A stretch of 64,000 nt of DNA from Acidobacteriota bacterium (GCA_013289835.1 JABCZG010000008.1:124001-188000); one strand, 5' to 3'. Numbered from the stretch's first letter, positions 1-8,725 are shown. Numbers and translations: made by a program. Notes: a model not told the origin generated them from the sequence alone.

Positions 1-6
1 GATGGT

Positions 7-75
7 TTACTTGGGGCGCGATGCGGCGAGCATGTTGGCGGAACGGCGGTAGGCCCGGGGACGCCTTCGTGCAGT
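7..75 (-). pseudogene. decayed 3' fragment of a PIG-L deacetylase-type gene
   Basis: This stretch is an imperfect direct copy of the 3' end of the PIG-L gene at 125-2740; the two copies lie about 118 bp apart. The last codons read AYRRSANMLAASRPK-stop here, against AYRLFINLLVASRPK-stop in the intact gene. A one-base deletion near 55-58 shifts the frame just upstream of that tail. Both copies end with the same ASRPK-stop. I read it as a remnant of a duplication or of a lost tandem paralogue. The window starts here, so more of the remnant may lie outside. Confidence 0.5.
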
Positions 76-124
76 TGACGCAACAAAGCGAGATTCGAAC
101 ACGGCGGGGTTGTGCCCAGATGGT

Positions 125-2740
125 TTACTTTGGGCGCGATGCGACAAGCAAGTTGATGAAGAGACGGTAGGCTCCGGGAACACCTTCGGGCAGCTCGCGG
201 AAGAAGGCCAGGCCGGTGTAAATGTACGTGCCTTTGCCGAAGTGCGCGTAGACGAGCGCGCCATTGAGGGCGGGCTCGCCGGGATCGTTCATGGCGAGGA
301 GCGGCGTGTATTTCGAATCGAACTGCGTCCAGAAATAAAGCCCCCGTTCCTGGACCCAACCCTTGAAATCGTCCTGCGTGATTTTATTTGGTTTGTTGAG
401 CAGTGGATCACTCGGCTTCAGAAATTTGACGGGAGAAGTTTCGTCGGTGATGCGCGGCAGGGGCCGCGGCGTTTGCGGAGCGCCATCTTTTGAAACGGGC
501 AGCGGCGGAGAGATGAGCGCGGGATACGGGGCGTACTGGAATTTATCCCAGGCAAAATCGCGCTGGTATTGCACGACGAGCGTGCCGCCTTTCGAAACGT
601 AGTCCAGCAGGCGCTGGTTCGCGCCGGGCAATTCGGGGCGCAATTCATAGGCGCGCACGCCAACGACGATGGCATTGAATTTGGGCAAATCACCAAAGTT
701 CAACGCTGCAGCATCGAGCATATCCACTTTGATTCCGAGGCGCTCGATGGCTTCCGGCACCGGCTCGTTTTCTGCGCTGATGTAGCCCACGTGCAGGTTC
801 AGCGGCACGTTGGCTGCGAAGGCATGAACAACGCACTGCGCCGGCTCGGTCCAAAGAAGCGTCGGCAGCGTCTGTAGCGGCTCCAGTGAGGTAGTGAATT
901 TTTCCGTTTTTGTGCCTTTCGATCCAGCGGCACTGCGCTCGGCGTACGCGGAGATTTTGAATTTTCCCATGGTCAACTTCACCGGCGGCGTTACCGTCAG
1001 GCGGGCGTAGCGGTCTCCCGTACCGGTGAATTTCAACGACACTGCGGTGCTTGTGCGCCAGCCTTTTGGCGCAGTGAGCCCGACGCGAACTTCTCCGGGT
1101 TGCGTCGCATACGAGTGCACGCGGAGCAGGACGTCAAAGGGCTTTCTCACCTTGGCCACCAGCTCGATTTCCTGGTTGGGCTCGACCGCCAGGGTGTAGG
1201 CGGGCACCAAGCGCGGATTGATTTGATCCACCCGCGTAGAGGTGGCGTGCACGCTGGTTACCGGCACGGTGACGGCGAACGAATAGCCATCAATCATCGC
1301 GCCCTGGCTAGCAGTCACGAGCGGCGGAGGCTCCGGCAATTGCGCGGTGAGAGATCCTGATGTGCTCTGCGGATTTTGCGGATTCGGCACGACGGAAATA
1401 GTGAAACGAATTGCACCGCCGGGTTCCGGTTCTTCCTTGGCAACGCTCCAGGCAGGAGGAAACGACAACGTTGGTTTCTGAAATTCGCCTGTGATTCCCT
1501 CGCGATGACGAGAATCCACGCGAACCGTAAAGGTCTCGCCAGAGACGATGTCGCTGCGGTCGGAGACCGCTTCGAGTCTCAGCCCAGCCACAAGCGCGAG
1601 GGCTCTATCAATTTTTTCGCGCTTGCGTGCGAGGCTTCGCACAAGGGAGACGACCGGGGCCGGAATTTGAGAAGAGGCTGAAGGCTTCGGCACTTCGTCT
1701 ATTTTTCTTCCCGCTACAACGAGCGAATCGGCCGCCGACTTCCAGTCGAGACGCAAGGCGGCATCGCGCGCGGCAACCAGGGCTGCGTCCACCGTTCGCA
1801 TGAGAGGGTCGACGCCCATGTTCCCGACTTCGTAGTCTTCATCGAGCGGGCCGAGCCCTTGCGCGAGCAGAGCGGGATCGAGGTCGGCGCCATCCTCGCG
1901 CTTGAGGGCAATGGGGCGCCGCAAAAACGGAGAGCCCAGAAATCCGGTAATTCCCTGCGTGCGATGATTTGCAAACGCGTCCAAGCCAATTTCGCGCCAG
2001 GACTTTCCGTACAAGGAAGAAATGCCATCGAGAGGCAGAATGTAGCCCTTGGGAGATTCACTGCGATCCATGTCCAGCACGACGACTGGTTTTCGATCAC
2101 CCCAAGCTCCTAAGTCTTGCTCTTCGGAAGGCGGACCTTGCAATTTGTACGATGGATCGGCGGCGAGTTCGACGGCTTTCGGCGTCAGAAGTCCTGATGC
2201 TTGATGGTGGCCGTGACCCGTGTGCACGCCGCCCCAGCCGTTGATGACGATGTTGGGGCGAAACGCGCGGATAACGCGGACCATGTCACTGAGAACCTGA
2301 TCGCCCCAGATCTTTTCGGTTTCTTCCGGAGTCTTCGAAAAGCCAAAGTCCCTGGCGCGCGTGAAATAGAGCTTCACGCCGTAGCCGCGCGTAGCGGCGA
2401 GAAGTTCTTGCGTTCGAATCAAGCCGAGTTGCGGAGCCTGTTCCGGGCCGAGATCATTTTGCCCGCCCTCGCCGCGCGTCAGCGTGAGCAGCGCGACATC
2501 GGCGTGCAAGCCGCGTGCAAGATAGGTGAGGACGGCCGCGGGTTCATCGTCGGGATGCGCGGTGATAAAGAGGATGCGCGTGGTGACACGAGCGTTCTCA
2601 ATGGCTTCAACCGTTTCGGGGAGTCCCGGCCCGGTCCCGGGCTGCGGTGGGAATTGTGCGGTGGCAGACTTTGCAAAAATCGCGGTCAATCCGCCGCTTA
2701 GCAAAACAAGAACGGTCAGACGTTTAAGAAAGAAATGCAC
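125..2740 (-). CDS. exported PIG-L (LmbE-like) family deacetylase with long C-terminal extension
   Basis: The start is a GTG at 2740 preceded by GGAGG (2744-2749); a longer open frame upstream has no such site. The protein has 871 residues and begins with a basic then hydrophobic signal peptide ending near SATAQ. The PIG-L deacetylase domain follows, with the zinc motif HPDDE at about residues 62-66 and a second histidine cluster GHGHH near 175-179. Members of this family remove N-acetyl groups from GlcNAc-type sugars. The remaining ~600 residues are beta-rich domains plus a C-terminal ThuA/glutamine-amidotransferase-like region, so the natural substrate is unknown. It lies 37 bp downstream of the APC permease and may be cotranscribed with it. 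Confidence 0.85.
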   Translation of the reverse strand: MHFFLKRLTVLVLLSGGLTAIFAKSATAQFPPQPGTGPGLPETVEAIENARVTTRILFITAHPDDEPAAVLTYLARGLHADVALLTLTRGEGGQNDLGPEQAPQLGLIRTQELLAATRGYGVKLYFTRARDFGFSKTPEETEKIWGDQVLSDMVRVIRAFRPNIVINGWGGVHTGHGHHQASGLLTPKAVELAADPSYKLQGPPSEEQDLGAWGDRKPVVVLDMDRSESPKGYILPLDGISSLYGKSWREIGLDAFANHRTQGITGFLGSPFLRRPIALKREDGADLDPALLAQGLGPLDEDYEVGNMGVDPLMRTVDAALVAARDAALRLDWKSAADSLVVAGRKIDEVPKPSASSQIPAPVVSLVRSLARKREKIDRALALVAGLRLEAVSDRSDIVSGETFTVRVDSRHREGITGEFQKPTLSFPPAWSVAKEEPEPGGAIRFTISVVPNPQNPQSTSGSLTAQLPEPPPLVTASQGAMIDGYSFAVTVPVTSVHATSTRVDQINPRLVPAYTLAVEPNQEIELVAKVRKPFDVLLRVHSYATQPGEVRVGLTAPKGWRTSTAVSLKFTGTGDRYARLTVTPPVKLTMGKFKISAYAERSAAGSKGTKTEKFTTSLEPLQTLPTLLWTEPAQCVVHAFAANVPLNLHVGYISAENEPVPEAIERLGIKVDMLDAAALNFGDLPKFNAIVVGVRAYELRPELPGANQRLLDYVSKGGTLVVQYQRDFAWDKFQYAPYPALISPPLPVSKDGAPQTPRPLPRITDETSPVKFLKPSDPLLNKPNKITQDDFKGWVQERGLYFWTQFDSKYTPLLAMNDPGEPALNGALVYAHFGKGTYIYTGLAFFRELPEGVPGAYRLFINLLVASRPK

Positions 2741-2777
2741 GCGTCCTCCAGCACTAGCTGGTCTCGATTTCCAAGGG

Positions 2778-4151
2778 TCAACTGTGAATCGTTGACGGCA
2801 AACGTTCGAACGGCCATTGTCGCACTTCTCGCGCGCGAATGAAAAATGCGAGCGCGCCGAGGGCAATCTCCGCGAGTCCCCACTTTCGCGATGCCCCCGT
2901 CTGCCAGAAGAGCCAAGCCCAGCCGATCATGGTCAGGACCGCAGGGAGCGGATAAAGCCACATTTTAAAGGGCAATCCCGCGGTCCCCTTGCGCTTGCGC
3001 AACAACATCACTCCCACGGCTTGCCCGATGAACTGAACCAGGAGGCGCATGGCGAGAATCCCCGCGATGGCTTCCTTGAGTTTCAGCGAGATGCTGAAAA
3101 TAAAGGCGAGTCCTGCAAGGACCAAAAGCGAGATGTGCGGGAAATGCTTGGTGGGATGCACGCGCGCAAATACCGGGAAAAAATTCCCGTCGCGCGCCGC
3201 GGAATACGGCACACGAGAAGCGCCCAGCAGGACCGAAAAGGCCGAAGCGACCGCAATCCACAAAATCATGCCGGTCACGAAGCGCGCAGCGGCCTGACCG
3301 TAGAGCCGCTCGACAAACAGGCTGGCGATGAAATCGGAGTTCTGCGCTTCGCGCCAGGGCACCACTCCCAAGATGCTCGTCTGCAACGCGAGATACAGGA
3401 TGGTGATTCCCAGGACGGAAAGAAAAATGCCTCGGGGGATGTTGCGCTCGGGATCCTTGATTTCACCGCCGAGGTGGCAGATGTTGTAGTAGCCCCAGTA
3501 GCTGTAAATCGTGCTTACCATCGCGGACCCCAGCCCTGCGAACCACAACCACGACAGGTGAAACGCCCCCGGCGGAAAATCGAATGCAATTTTCGCGTTG
3601 AAATGACTCATGCCTCCCCAAATCAGCCAAAGCAAAGTCGCGACAACACCGACCCAGAGCAGTACGGAGATTTTTCCGATGGTGGTGATGCGGCGGTAAA
3701 GAAGAATCACGAGAAAAATGACGAGGCCGCCGGAAATGGATTTCGAGGCGAGCGGGGAAAGCGGATGGAGATAGCCGGCGTACTTGGCGAAGCCGATGGA
3801 GGCGGAGGCGACGGAGAGCGGTGCCTGGACAAACGTTTGCCATACGAACAGAAAGGACATCAAGCGTCCCCAACGCTGCGGCCCGTAGGCTTCGCGCAGG
3901 AAAACGTACGTGCCGCCGGCTTTTGGCATTGCCGCGCCAAGCTCGGACCAGACAAACGCGTCGAGCGTCGCCAGTAGCGCTCCGGCCAGCCAGGCGATTA
4001 AGGCTTGCGGGCCGCCCATGGCGCGGATCACCAGGGAACTGACCACGAACGGGCCAATTCCGACGATCTCGATCATGTTGAGCGCGACGGCCTCTTTCAG
4101 GCCCAGGCCGCGTTCGAGACCCGTGCTTTCCGGTTTGATTTCAATCGCCAT
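2778..4151 (-). CDS. APC superfamily amino acid permease
   Basis: A 457-residue inner-membrane protein with about 12 hydrophobic segments. The N-terminal part has the family pattern: a charged leader, LGLKEAVALNMIEIVGIGPF in helix 1 (unwound glycine region), then WLAGALLATLDAFVWSELGAAMPKAGGTYVFLREAYG, which contains the conserved loop around helices 2-3. Members import amino acids or polyamines by H+ symport or antiport; the substrate is not evident. I chose ATG 4151 because the upstream GTG at 4184 adds only 11 poorly conserved residues; neither has a strong ribosome site. The gene probably shares a transcript with the downstream deacetylase. Confidence 0.85.
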   Translation of the reverse strand: MAIEIKPESTGLERGLGLKEAVALNMIEIVGIGPFVVSSLVIRAMGGPQALIAWLAGALLATLDAFVWSELGAAMPKAGGTYVFLREAYGPQRWGRLMSFLFVWQTFVQAPLSVASASIGFAKYAGYLHPLSPLASKSISGGLVIFLVILLYRRITTIGKISVLLWVGVVATLLWLIWGGMSHFNAKIAFDFPPGAFHLSWLWFAGLGSAMVSTIYSYWGYYNICHLGGEIKDPERNIPRGIFLSVLGITILYLALQTSILGVVPWREAQNSDFIASLFVERLYGQAAARFVTGMILWIAVASAFSVLLGASRVPYSAARDGNFFPVFARVHPTKHFPHISLLVLAGLAFIFSISLKLKEAIAGILAMRLLVQFIGQAVGVMLLRKRKGTAGLPFKMWLYPLPAVLTMIGWAWLFWQTGASRKWGLAEIALGALAFFIRAREVRQWPFERLPSTIHS

Positions 4152-4314
4152 CGGCTCGCCGAGGATAGCAAATGCGCCGCGCACCGCCTAACGCAGTTTC
4201 TTTTTCGGGATTCTGCCGCGGGCGCCAGTTTGATTTGTAGTTCTTCTTGATCGGCCTAAACACATCGTGCGCGAAGCCTGGGACTGCGCGGAGGTTTTCT
4301 TTTACACTGGGGCG

Positions 4315-5286
4315 ATGATTTTAACGCGTATGAGCGGCAACGGCGTCGCTTTCCTTCTATTCTTTGCTTTTCTCGCCACGCCGGCGTTTGCGTCCAAACT
4401 TCCTCTGCCGGCCGATACTCCCGCCATTCTTGACAAGATTTATTCATTCGATCTGCAAGGAGCGATCGAAGACGCGCGGCGGATGCAAGCGGAGCAGCCT
4501 GATCACCCCCTGGGATATCTACTGGAAGCGGAAGCGTTGTGGTGGAGAATGTGGTGCACATCGGCGGAATTCAAGTATGGAATGAACGACGCGCGGCACC
4601 GCGCAAAGCTCGAAGCGGACCAGCATTACATGCACCTGGCGGAAAAAATCTCGTCGCTGGCCGCCGCGCAGATCAAACTGCACGAAACCGCGGAAATGCA
4701 ATTTTACGCAGGGACGGGCGATGCGATGGCGGCGCGACTGTATGGGTTGCGCGGGGAGACTCGCAATGTGGCGCGCGCGGCGGTGCGCGGCCGCGAACAT
4801 CTGTTGCGCGCCAAGACGCTGGACCCGGAGCTGGCTGATGCCGATGCGGGGCTCGGCTTATACAACTACTATGTGGATACGCTCAGCTCGATCGCCCGAG
4901 TTCTGCGTTTCTTAATGGGGATTCCCGGAGGTTCGAAACAGGAAGGAATACGCTTGCTGGAGCACGCTATTTCGGATGGCGTGCTGACGTCTAACGACGC
5001 GCGCTTCTATCTGGCGCTGAATCTGCACCGCTACGATCAGCAATATGAGAAGGCTCTCACAGTGATCAGCCCTTTGGCGGAAAAGTATCCGGAGAATCCA
5101 CTCTTTCAACTGGCGCGCGGGGATCTCTACGCCAAACTCGGGCGCAAGGACAAAGCCCTGGTTTGTTATCGGGCGGCGGGTACGGCAAAGATTCAGGATA
5201 CGGAGTTCGAAAAGCACGTCCGGGAACTGGTCCGCGTTTCCATTGCAGCGCTCGGGGCCGGCACCGACAAGGATACTGGTCGCTGA
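4315..5286 (+). CDS. exported helical-repeat (TPR-like) protein of unknown function
   Basis: A 323-residue protein. The start ATG 4315 gives a signal peptide (hydrophobic run VAFLLFFAFLATPAFA, cleavage after AFA); ATG 4330 is an alternative. The mature part is almost all helical with TPR-like pairs, such as the stretch near residues 100-160 and the C-terminal repeats around YEKALTVISPLAEKYPENPLF and GRKDKALVCYRAAG. It probably acts as a periplasmic scaffold. It stands alone on the plus strand between minus-strand genes. No catalytic motif is visible. Confidence 0.7.
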   Translation: MILTRMSGNGVAFLLFFAFLATPAFASKLPLPADTPAILDKIYSFDLQGAIEDARRMQAEQPDHPLGYLLEAEALWWRMWCTSAEFKYGMNDARHRAKLEADQHYMHLAEKISSLAAAQIKLHETAEMQFYAGTGDAMAARLYGLRGETRNVARAAVRGREHLLRAKTLDPELADADAGLGLYNYYVDTLSSIARVLRFLMGIPGGSKQEGIRLLEHAISDGVLTSNDARFYLALNLHRYDQQYEKALTVISPLAEKYPENPLFQLARGDLYAKLGRKDKALVCYRAAGTAKIQDTEFEKHVRELVRVSIAALGAGTDKDTGR

Positions 5287-5402
5287 GCCGCCAGTGTCCG
5301 CTTTGTTTTGGTCGCAGATCTCGTTGTCCACGATTCCGGATAATACTCTGTGGCACGAAAGTCTCGACCATTCGGCAAAGCGCAGTTACGAGTGCTGCTT
5401 GT

Positions 5403-6518
5403 TTAGTGGACACCACGGTCCTCCACCGTCTCGCTGTGAACGGATCCTGGGTCAGCTAGGAACTTTGCGACTGTTGGTCCCAGCGAGATACAAGTAAAAC
5501 TCTGGTGCCCGCAAGGGGAATCCAGATTTATAACAGGAGCACTGATGGCAGCAGCAAACTGCAGCGCAGGCCGCGGGTTCACAACATGGTCCTGTGCCGA
5601 AACGACGACCAGTAGCTTTGCACGTACCCGCTTTGCAGCCCGCTCCAGGCTTAAGCCAAATTCACCGGGTATGTCGAGTGCGATGATGGCTTCACGCTGG
5701 CGGATTTGGTCACTCGCGGTTCCACCATCGCCCTTCGCATTTTTCTTAACTTCCGCAACAAAGATATCGAAATCCTTCGAGCTGGTATGCGTTACTCGAT
5801 AGGAAGGGGAGGTGCCATTCATTGAGCCGATTTCCTCGGAAAGTGCAAACCCACGTCCGAGTGGACCTTTAGGATTGCCGTGATTCCATGCAGGATCAAG
5901 CTCGATGGCATCTATTTGAGCAGTCCAATTCAACTTGTCGAAAGAAGTCGACTGTGGTGAACCAGACATTGGAATGCCAATATCCATGAAATCGGGATAG
6001 CTAATAACCCATTCAAACACTTGCATGCCACCCATCGAGATTCCTACTGCAGCACGGAGATGTGATAGGTGAAGTACATCGGTACAAAGCCGATGCTCTG
6101 CTTCTACCATGTCATGTACGGTGAATTTGGGAAATCTCATGAGCGGCTGTCGCTTGCTGTTCGATGGCGAACTCGAGACGCCGTTTCCAATCGCGTCCAC
6201 GAGGATCACGAAATATTTATTGGTATCAACGACGTTTCCTGGCCCGATAAACGGAAGCAAATCTTGCGTCGTGCCGCCGATCCACGTAGGCCAAAGCACC
6301 GCGTTTGACTTGTCCGCGTTAAGCTTGCCGAGCGTGCGATAGCCCAATCGAAAATCATGAATCACACCGCCGTCGCGCAGATTGAAATCACCCAGTTCAG
6401 CAAATTGTTGGGTTCCTTCTCCAGGGGGAGCCTGCGCATTGGCGGAGATGCAGCGCGTCGTGCCAACCGCAATAAGAAACCAGATTGCCAATCGAGATTT
6501 GTTTTTCATATTTCGCAT
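5403..6518 (-). CDS. exported alpha/beta hydrolase of the homoserine O-acetyltransferase (MetX) type
   Basis: A 371-residue protein with a signal peptide (SRLAIWFLIAVGTTRCISANAQA). The fold matches the MetX branch of alpha/beta hydrolases. The nucleophile elbow is GISMGGMQ (Ser about 161), the acid lies in VVSAQDHVVNP and the histidine in DSPCGHQSF. True MetX enzymes are cytoplasmic and acylate homoserine. The export signal and the lack of methionine genes nearby suggest a secreted esterase or acyltransferase instead. Starts at 6518 and 6509 are both possible; neither has a clear ribosome site. By eye the gene is less GC-rich than its neighbours, which may mean it was acquired. Confidence 0.75.
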   Translation of the reverse strand: MRNMKNKSRLAIWFLIAVGTTRCISANAQAPPGEGTQQFAELGDFNLRDGGVIHDFRLGYRTLGKLNADKSNAVLWPTWIGGTTQDLLPFIGPGNVVDTNKYFVILVDAIGNGVSSSPSNSKRQPLMRFPKFTVHDMVEAEHRLCTDVLHLSHLRAAVGISMGGMQVFEWVISYPDFMDIGIPMSGSPQSTSFDKLNWTAQIDAIELDPAWNHGNPKGPLGRGFALSEEIGSMNGTSPSYRVTHTSSKDFDIFVAEVKKNAKGDGGTASDQIRQREAIIALDIPGEFGLSLERAAKRVRAKLLVVVSAQDHVVNPRPALQFAAAISAPVINLDSPCGHQSFTCISLGPTVAKFLADPGSVHSETVEDRGVH

Positions 6519-6617
6519 TGTATAGCACGCTTTTATCGGCGGAATTGAAACGAAATCGCGAAGCCTCCTACGATTGAAGGAGTCCATCCATCGGATAGCC
6601 TGGTACTACGCACCCGC

Positions 6618-7163
6618 TTAATTCCGATCAAGGGCAGCGAGGAGCGTGGCGGGAGTGGCGTTATCGCCAAAGGTTTTGCTGAGGTGGGCGAAGCGATCGA
6701 GGTTTCCGGGGGCGAAGATGAAGCTGCCGCCGAGCTGGAAGGGATTCCGGCCAAGTTTGTGCTGCTGGTGGCCGGCGGCGCGAGCGCGCTTGCGACTTTC
6801 GAAATTGTCGCTGCGAAGCAAGTGAAGCAAATTGGCGGAACGCAGGCCAGCGATGGCATAGGCCTTGCGCTGTTCATCCACGAGCAGAGGAAATGTGATG
6901 CCGGTTTCTTCGCGGAAAAAGCGGGCGTAGTTGCGGTCGCCGAGGCCGATGGCGGCGAGAGAAGCGCCTTTGTCCAGGAAGGCTTGCTGGTGTTCGCGCA
7001 ACTGCGCGACATGTTCGCGGCAAAAGATTCAGCCATAGTGGCGAAGAAACACGATGACGGCGGGCTGGCTCTCCCACAGAGAACCGAGGCGAATTTCCCG
7101 GCCGTCGGAGTCGGGGAGAACGATGTCTGCGAGCTGCTTGCTGAGACTTTGTTTCACGTCCAT
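6618..7163 (-). CDS. selenocysteine-containing peroxiredoxin-like protein (AhpC/TSA, PRXL2/SelL-related), UxxC active site
   Basis: Reading from ATG 7163 the frame is open to TAA 6618-6620 except for a single TGA at 7031-7029, codon 45. Translated through it as selenocysteine (U), the protein has 181 residues. The context is FLRHYG-U-IFC-REHVAQLREH, which is the family's FLRHFG-C-xx-C-RE motif with the first Cys replaced by U (U45, C48). A thioredoxin-fold core follows: the GASLAAIGLGD strand, then ITFPLLVDEQRKAY and GGSFIFAPGN, all typical of AhpC/TSA-like PRXL2 proteins (Pfam AhpC-TSA_2). Similarity continues without a break on both sides of the TGA, so this is not a frameshifted or dead gene. 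A hairpin right after the TGA fits a bacterial SECIS (separate entry). Such proteins are thiol/selenol-dependent redox enzymes, probably reducing peroxides or disulfides in the cytoplasm. The gene stands alone. No selA, selB, selC or selD lies in this window, so the machinery must be elsewhere. No good ribosome site precedes the ATG. An uninterrupted antisense frame (6684-7208, plus) is a shadow. Confidence 0.87.
6994..7009 (-). promoter_or_regulatory. candidate bacterial SECIS hairpin for UGA decoding
   Basis: On the minus strand, 19 nt after the TGA, TCGCGC pairs perfectly with GCGCGA around the 4-nt loop AGTT: six base pairs, five of them G-C. There are 25 nt between the UGA and the loop. 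Bacterial SECIS elements generally have a small apical loop carrying a G in its first two positions, about 16-37 nt after the UGA, and this hairpin fits on both counts. It would bind SelB in the coding region. It also encodes residues that are well conserved in the family, so part of the pairing could be coincidental. Confidence 0.65.
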
Positions 7164-7329
7164 CTATCATTGAAGAGCCGGCATCTGTCTGTCAAGGATT
7201 CGCACTGATCGCATTTTTCCCTAGTGTGAGGTGGCGGATTCGTTTTCGATTCCGCTTCATCTAATGCAGGCTGCGGCCGATAAAACGCATTGGGCGGTAA
7301 CGCAACGGAACGGCTAAACGGGCGTCATC

Positions 7330-7358
7330 TTGACATGGATGTTGAGTCGGCCTACACT
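7330..7358 (+). promoter_or_regulatory. strong sigma70-type promoter for the DksA-like gene
   Basis: TTGACA at 7330-7335, a 17-bp spacer, and TACACT at 7353-7358. This is a near-consensus housekeeping promoter about 50 bp upstream of the DksA-like start codon. Confidence 0.7.
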
Positions 7359-7406
7359 ACGGAGTTTTTAGATGGCCATGGAAGCGGGCCTAGAGGCGGA
7401 ACTTTC

Positions 7407-7781
7407 ATGGAAGGGACCAAAGTAGTCATGGACAAGAAAAGGCTGGAGTACTACAAGAAGAAGCTGGTAACGCGGCGCGAAGAGTTGATGAAGACGATCG
7501 CGCGCACCCAGGAAGAAGGCCGCCAAGCGGACGAAGATCCGACGGTGGACCTGGCGGACAAAGCGGCGAACTCCTACACCAAAGAGTTTCTGTTTGGGAT
7601 GACCAATACGGACCGCACGATCCTGAACATGATTGATGCGGCGCTGAAGCGCATCCAGAAGGATGATTACGGCGTGTGCGCGAACTGCCAGGAAGAGATG
7701 CAGCAGAAACGGCTGGAAGCGGTGCCGTGGGCCAAGCATTGCATCGCGTGCCAGGAGAAGATGGAGCAGGGGCTGCTGTAG
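7407..7781 (+). CDS. TraR/DksA family C4 zinc-finger transcription factor
   Basis: A 124-residue protein: a long N-terminal coiled-coil hairpin (about residues 8-80, rich in K/E/R), then a C-terminal zinc finger with cysteines at about 91, 94, 112 and 115 (CANC...CIAC). The sequence YGVCANC...RLEAVPWAKHCIAC is the DksA/TraR signature. These proteins enter the RNA polymerase secondary channel and modify initiation, often with ppGpp. ATG 7407 is preceded by GAGGCGGA with 6 nt spacing; ATG 7428 is an alternative. The proximal promoter is near consensus. Which DksA subtype this is cannot be decided here. Confidence 0.88.
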   Translation: MEGTKVVMDKKRLEYYKKKLVTRREELMKTIARTQEEGRQADEDPTVDLADKAANSYTKEFLFGMTNTDRTILNMIDAALKRIQKDDYGVCANCQEEMQQKRLEAVPWAKHCIACQEKMEQGLL

Positions 7782-7900
7782 GATGCAACGGGCACAGTAA
7801 AGCGTACGGGTCTGAAGACGCGCCACTACAGAACCTTAGATTACCCAAGCGTACATTTCTTCTTTCAATAAAAGACGCGGAAGAGTAGAGTTCTGGCTGC

Positions 7901-8725
7901 ATGGGAGCGGGAAGCTCATCCAGCTTGGCGGGAGGAACTCGGCGGAAGGGTGTGCGCGGCTGGATGGCGGAGGCTGGCGACGCGCTGGTGAGCGTGTTTT
8001 TCCCGGCGGGGTGCAGGATTTGTGACCGGCTGCTTACTGGGGCGAGCCGGGTGCCGATCTGCGAGGAGTGCCTGGCATCGTTTGTAGCCATACCGAGGGA
8101 CATTTGCGAGGTGTGCGGGCGGCCGCTGGCGGCGTTTGCGGGCAATGAAGGGGTGACGTCACTTTGTCCGGCCTGCGGGGACAAGACGTACGCGTTTGAG
8201 CGTGCGCGGAGCCTGGCGGTGTATGAGGGGGCACTGGTGCAGGCCATCCTGCTGCTGAAGTTCGAGCAGATCGAACCGCTAGGGGCGTGGTTTGCGGGGC
8301 GGTTGGCGGAGCTTGTGGGCGCGGAAGGGGGCAAGCTGGCAGCGGACGTGGTGGTGCCGGTGCCGTTGCATCGTCAGCGCGAGCGGGAGCGGGGATACAA
8401 TCAGGCGGCGCTGCTGTCTAAGCCGCTGGCGAAGCGGCTAGGGTTGCCACATAAGGCCGTCTTGTTGATGCGAACGCGGGCGCGGCCGGACAAGCGCATC
8501 CTCACTTTGGAGGAGCGCTGGAAGTCCGTCCGTGGCGCTTTTGCCACACGTCCAGGCAGCCAAGTTGACAATCTCCGCGTCTTACTGGTAGATGATGTAT
8601 TGACCACTGGGGCGACCCTAGATGCTTGCGCCAGAGCACTGCGCGCGGCGGGGGCCAGGTCAGTGATTGGGCTTACGGTGGCCCGGGCGGTCCGAAACCC
8701 GCTCCCCAGCTCCGATACGTGGTAA
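7901..8725 (+). CDS. comF: ComF family phosphoribosyltransferase-like protein
   Basis: A 274-residue protein. The N-terminal third carries CxxC pairs of a double zinc ribbon (CRIC, CEEC, CEVC, CPAC). The C-terminal part is a type I phosphoribosyltransferase fold with the PRPP loop VLLVDDVLTTGATLDAC near residues 225-242, and VPVPLHRQRERERGYNQAA upstream of it. ComF is needed for natural DNA uptake in several bacteria, but its reaction is unsettled and many copies in non-competent species have no known role. The start may be 7901 or ATG 7964. It sits with the DksA-like and HNH genes on the plus strand. Confidence 0.85.
   Translation: MGAGSSSSLAGGTRRKGVRGWMAEAGDALVSVFFPAGCRICDRLLTGASRVPICEECLASFVAIPRDICEVCGRPLAAFAGNEGVTSLCPACGDKTYAFERARSLAVYEGALVQAILLLKFEQIEPLGAWFAGRLAELVGAEGGKLAADVVVPVPLHRQRERERGYNQAALLSKPLAKRLGLPHKAVLLMRTRARPDKRILTLEERWKSVRGAFATRPGSQVDNLRVLLVDDVLTTGATLDACARALRAAGARSVIGLTVARAVRNPLPSSDTW

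Noticed and set aside
2817-3977. 386-codon plus-strand frame opposite the APC permease
   Set aside because: Arg/Asp/Gln-rich translation with no motif; complementary to a clear membrane protein gene.
7029-7031. TGA as an ordinary nonsense mutation or sequencing error
   Set aside because: It falls precisely on the redox Cys position, the frame is intact on both sides and a SECIS-like hairpin follows. A random stop would rarely land there. Read data would still be a useful check.
6684-7208. Uninterrupted 174-codon plus-strand frame over the selenoprotein
   Set aside because: Its translation is low-complexity A/G/E-rich without any family motif, whereas the minus strand encodes a recognisable AhpC/TSA-like protein. 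It is an antisense shadow.
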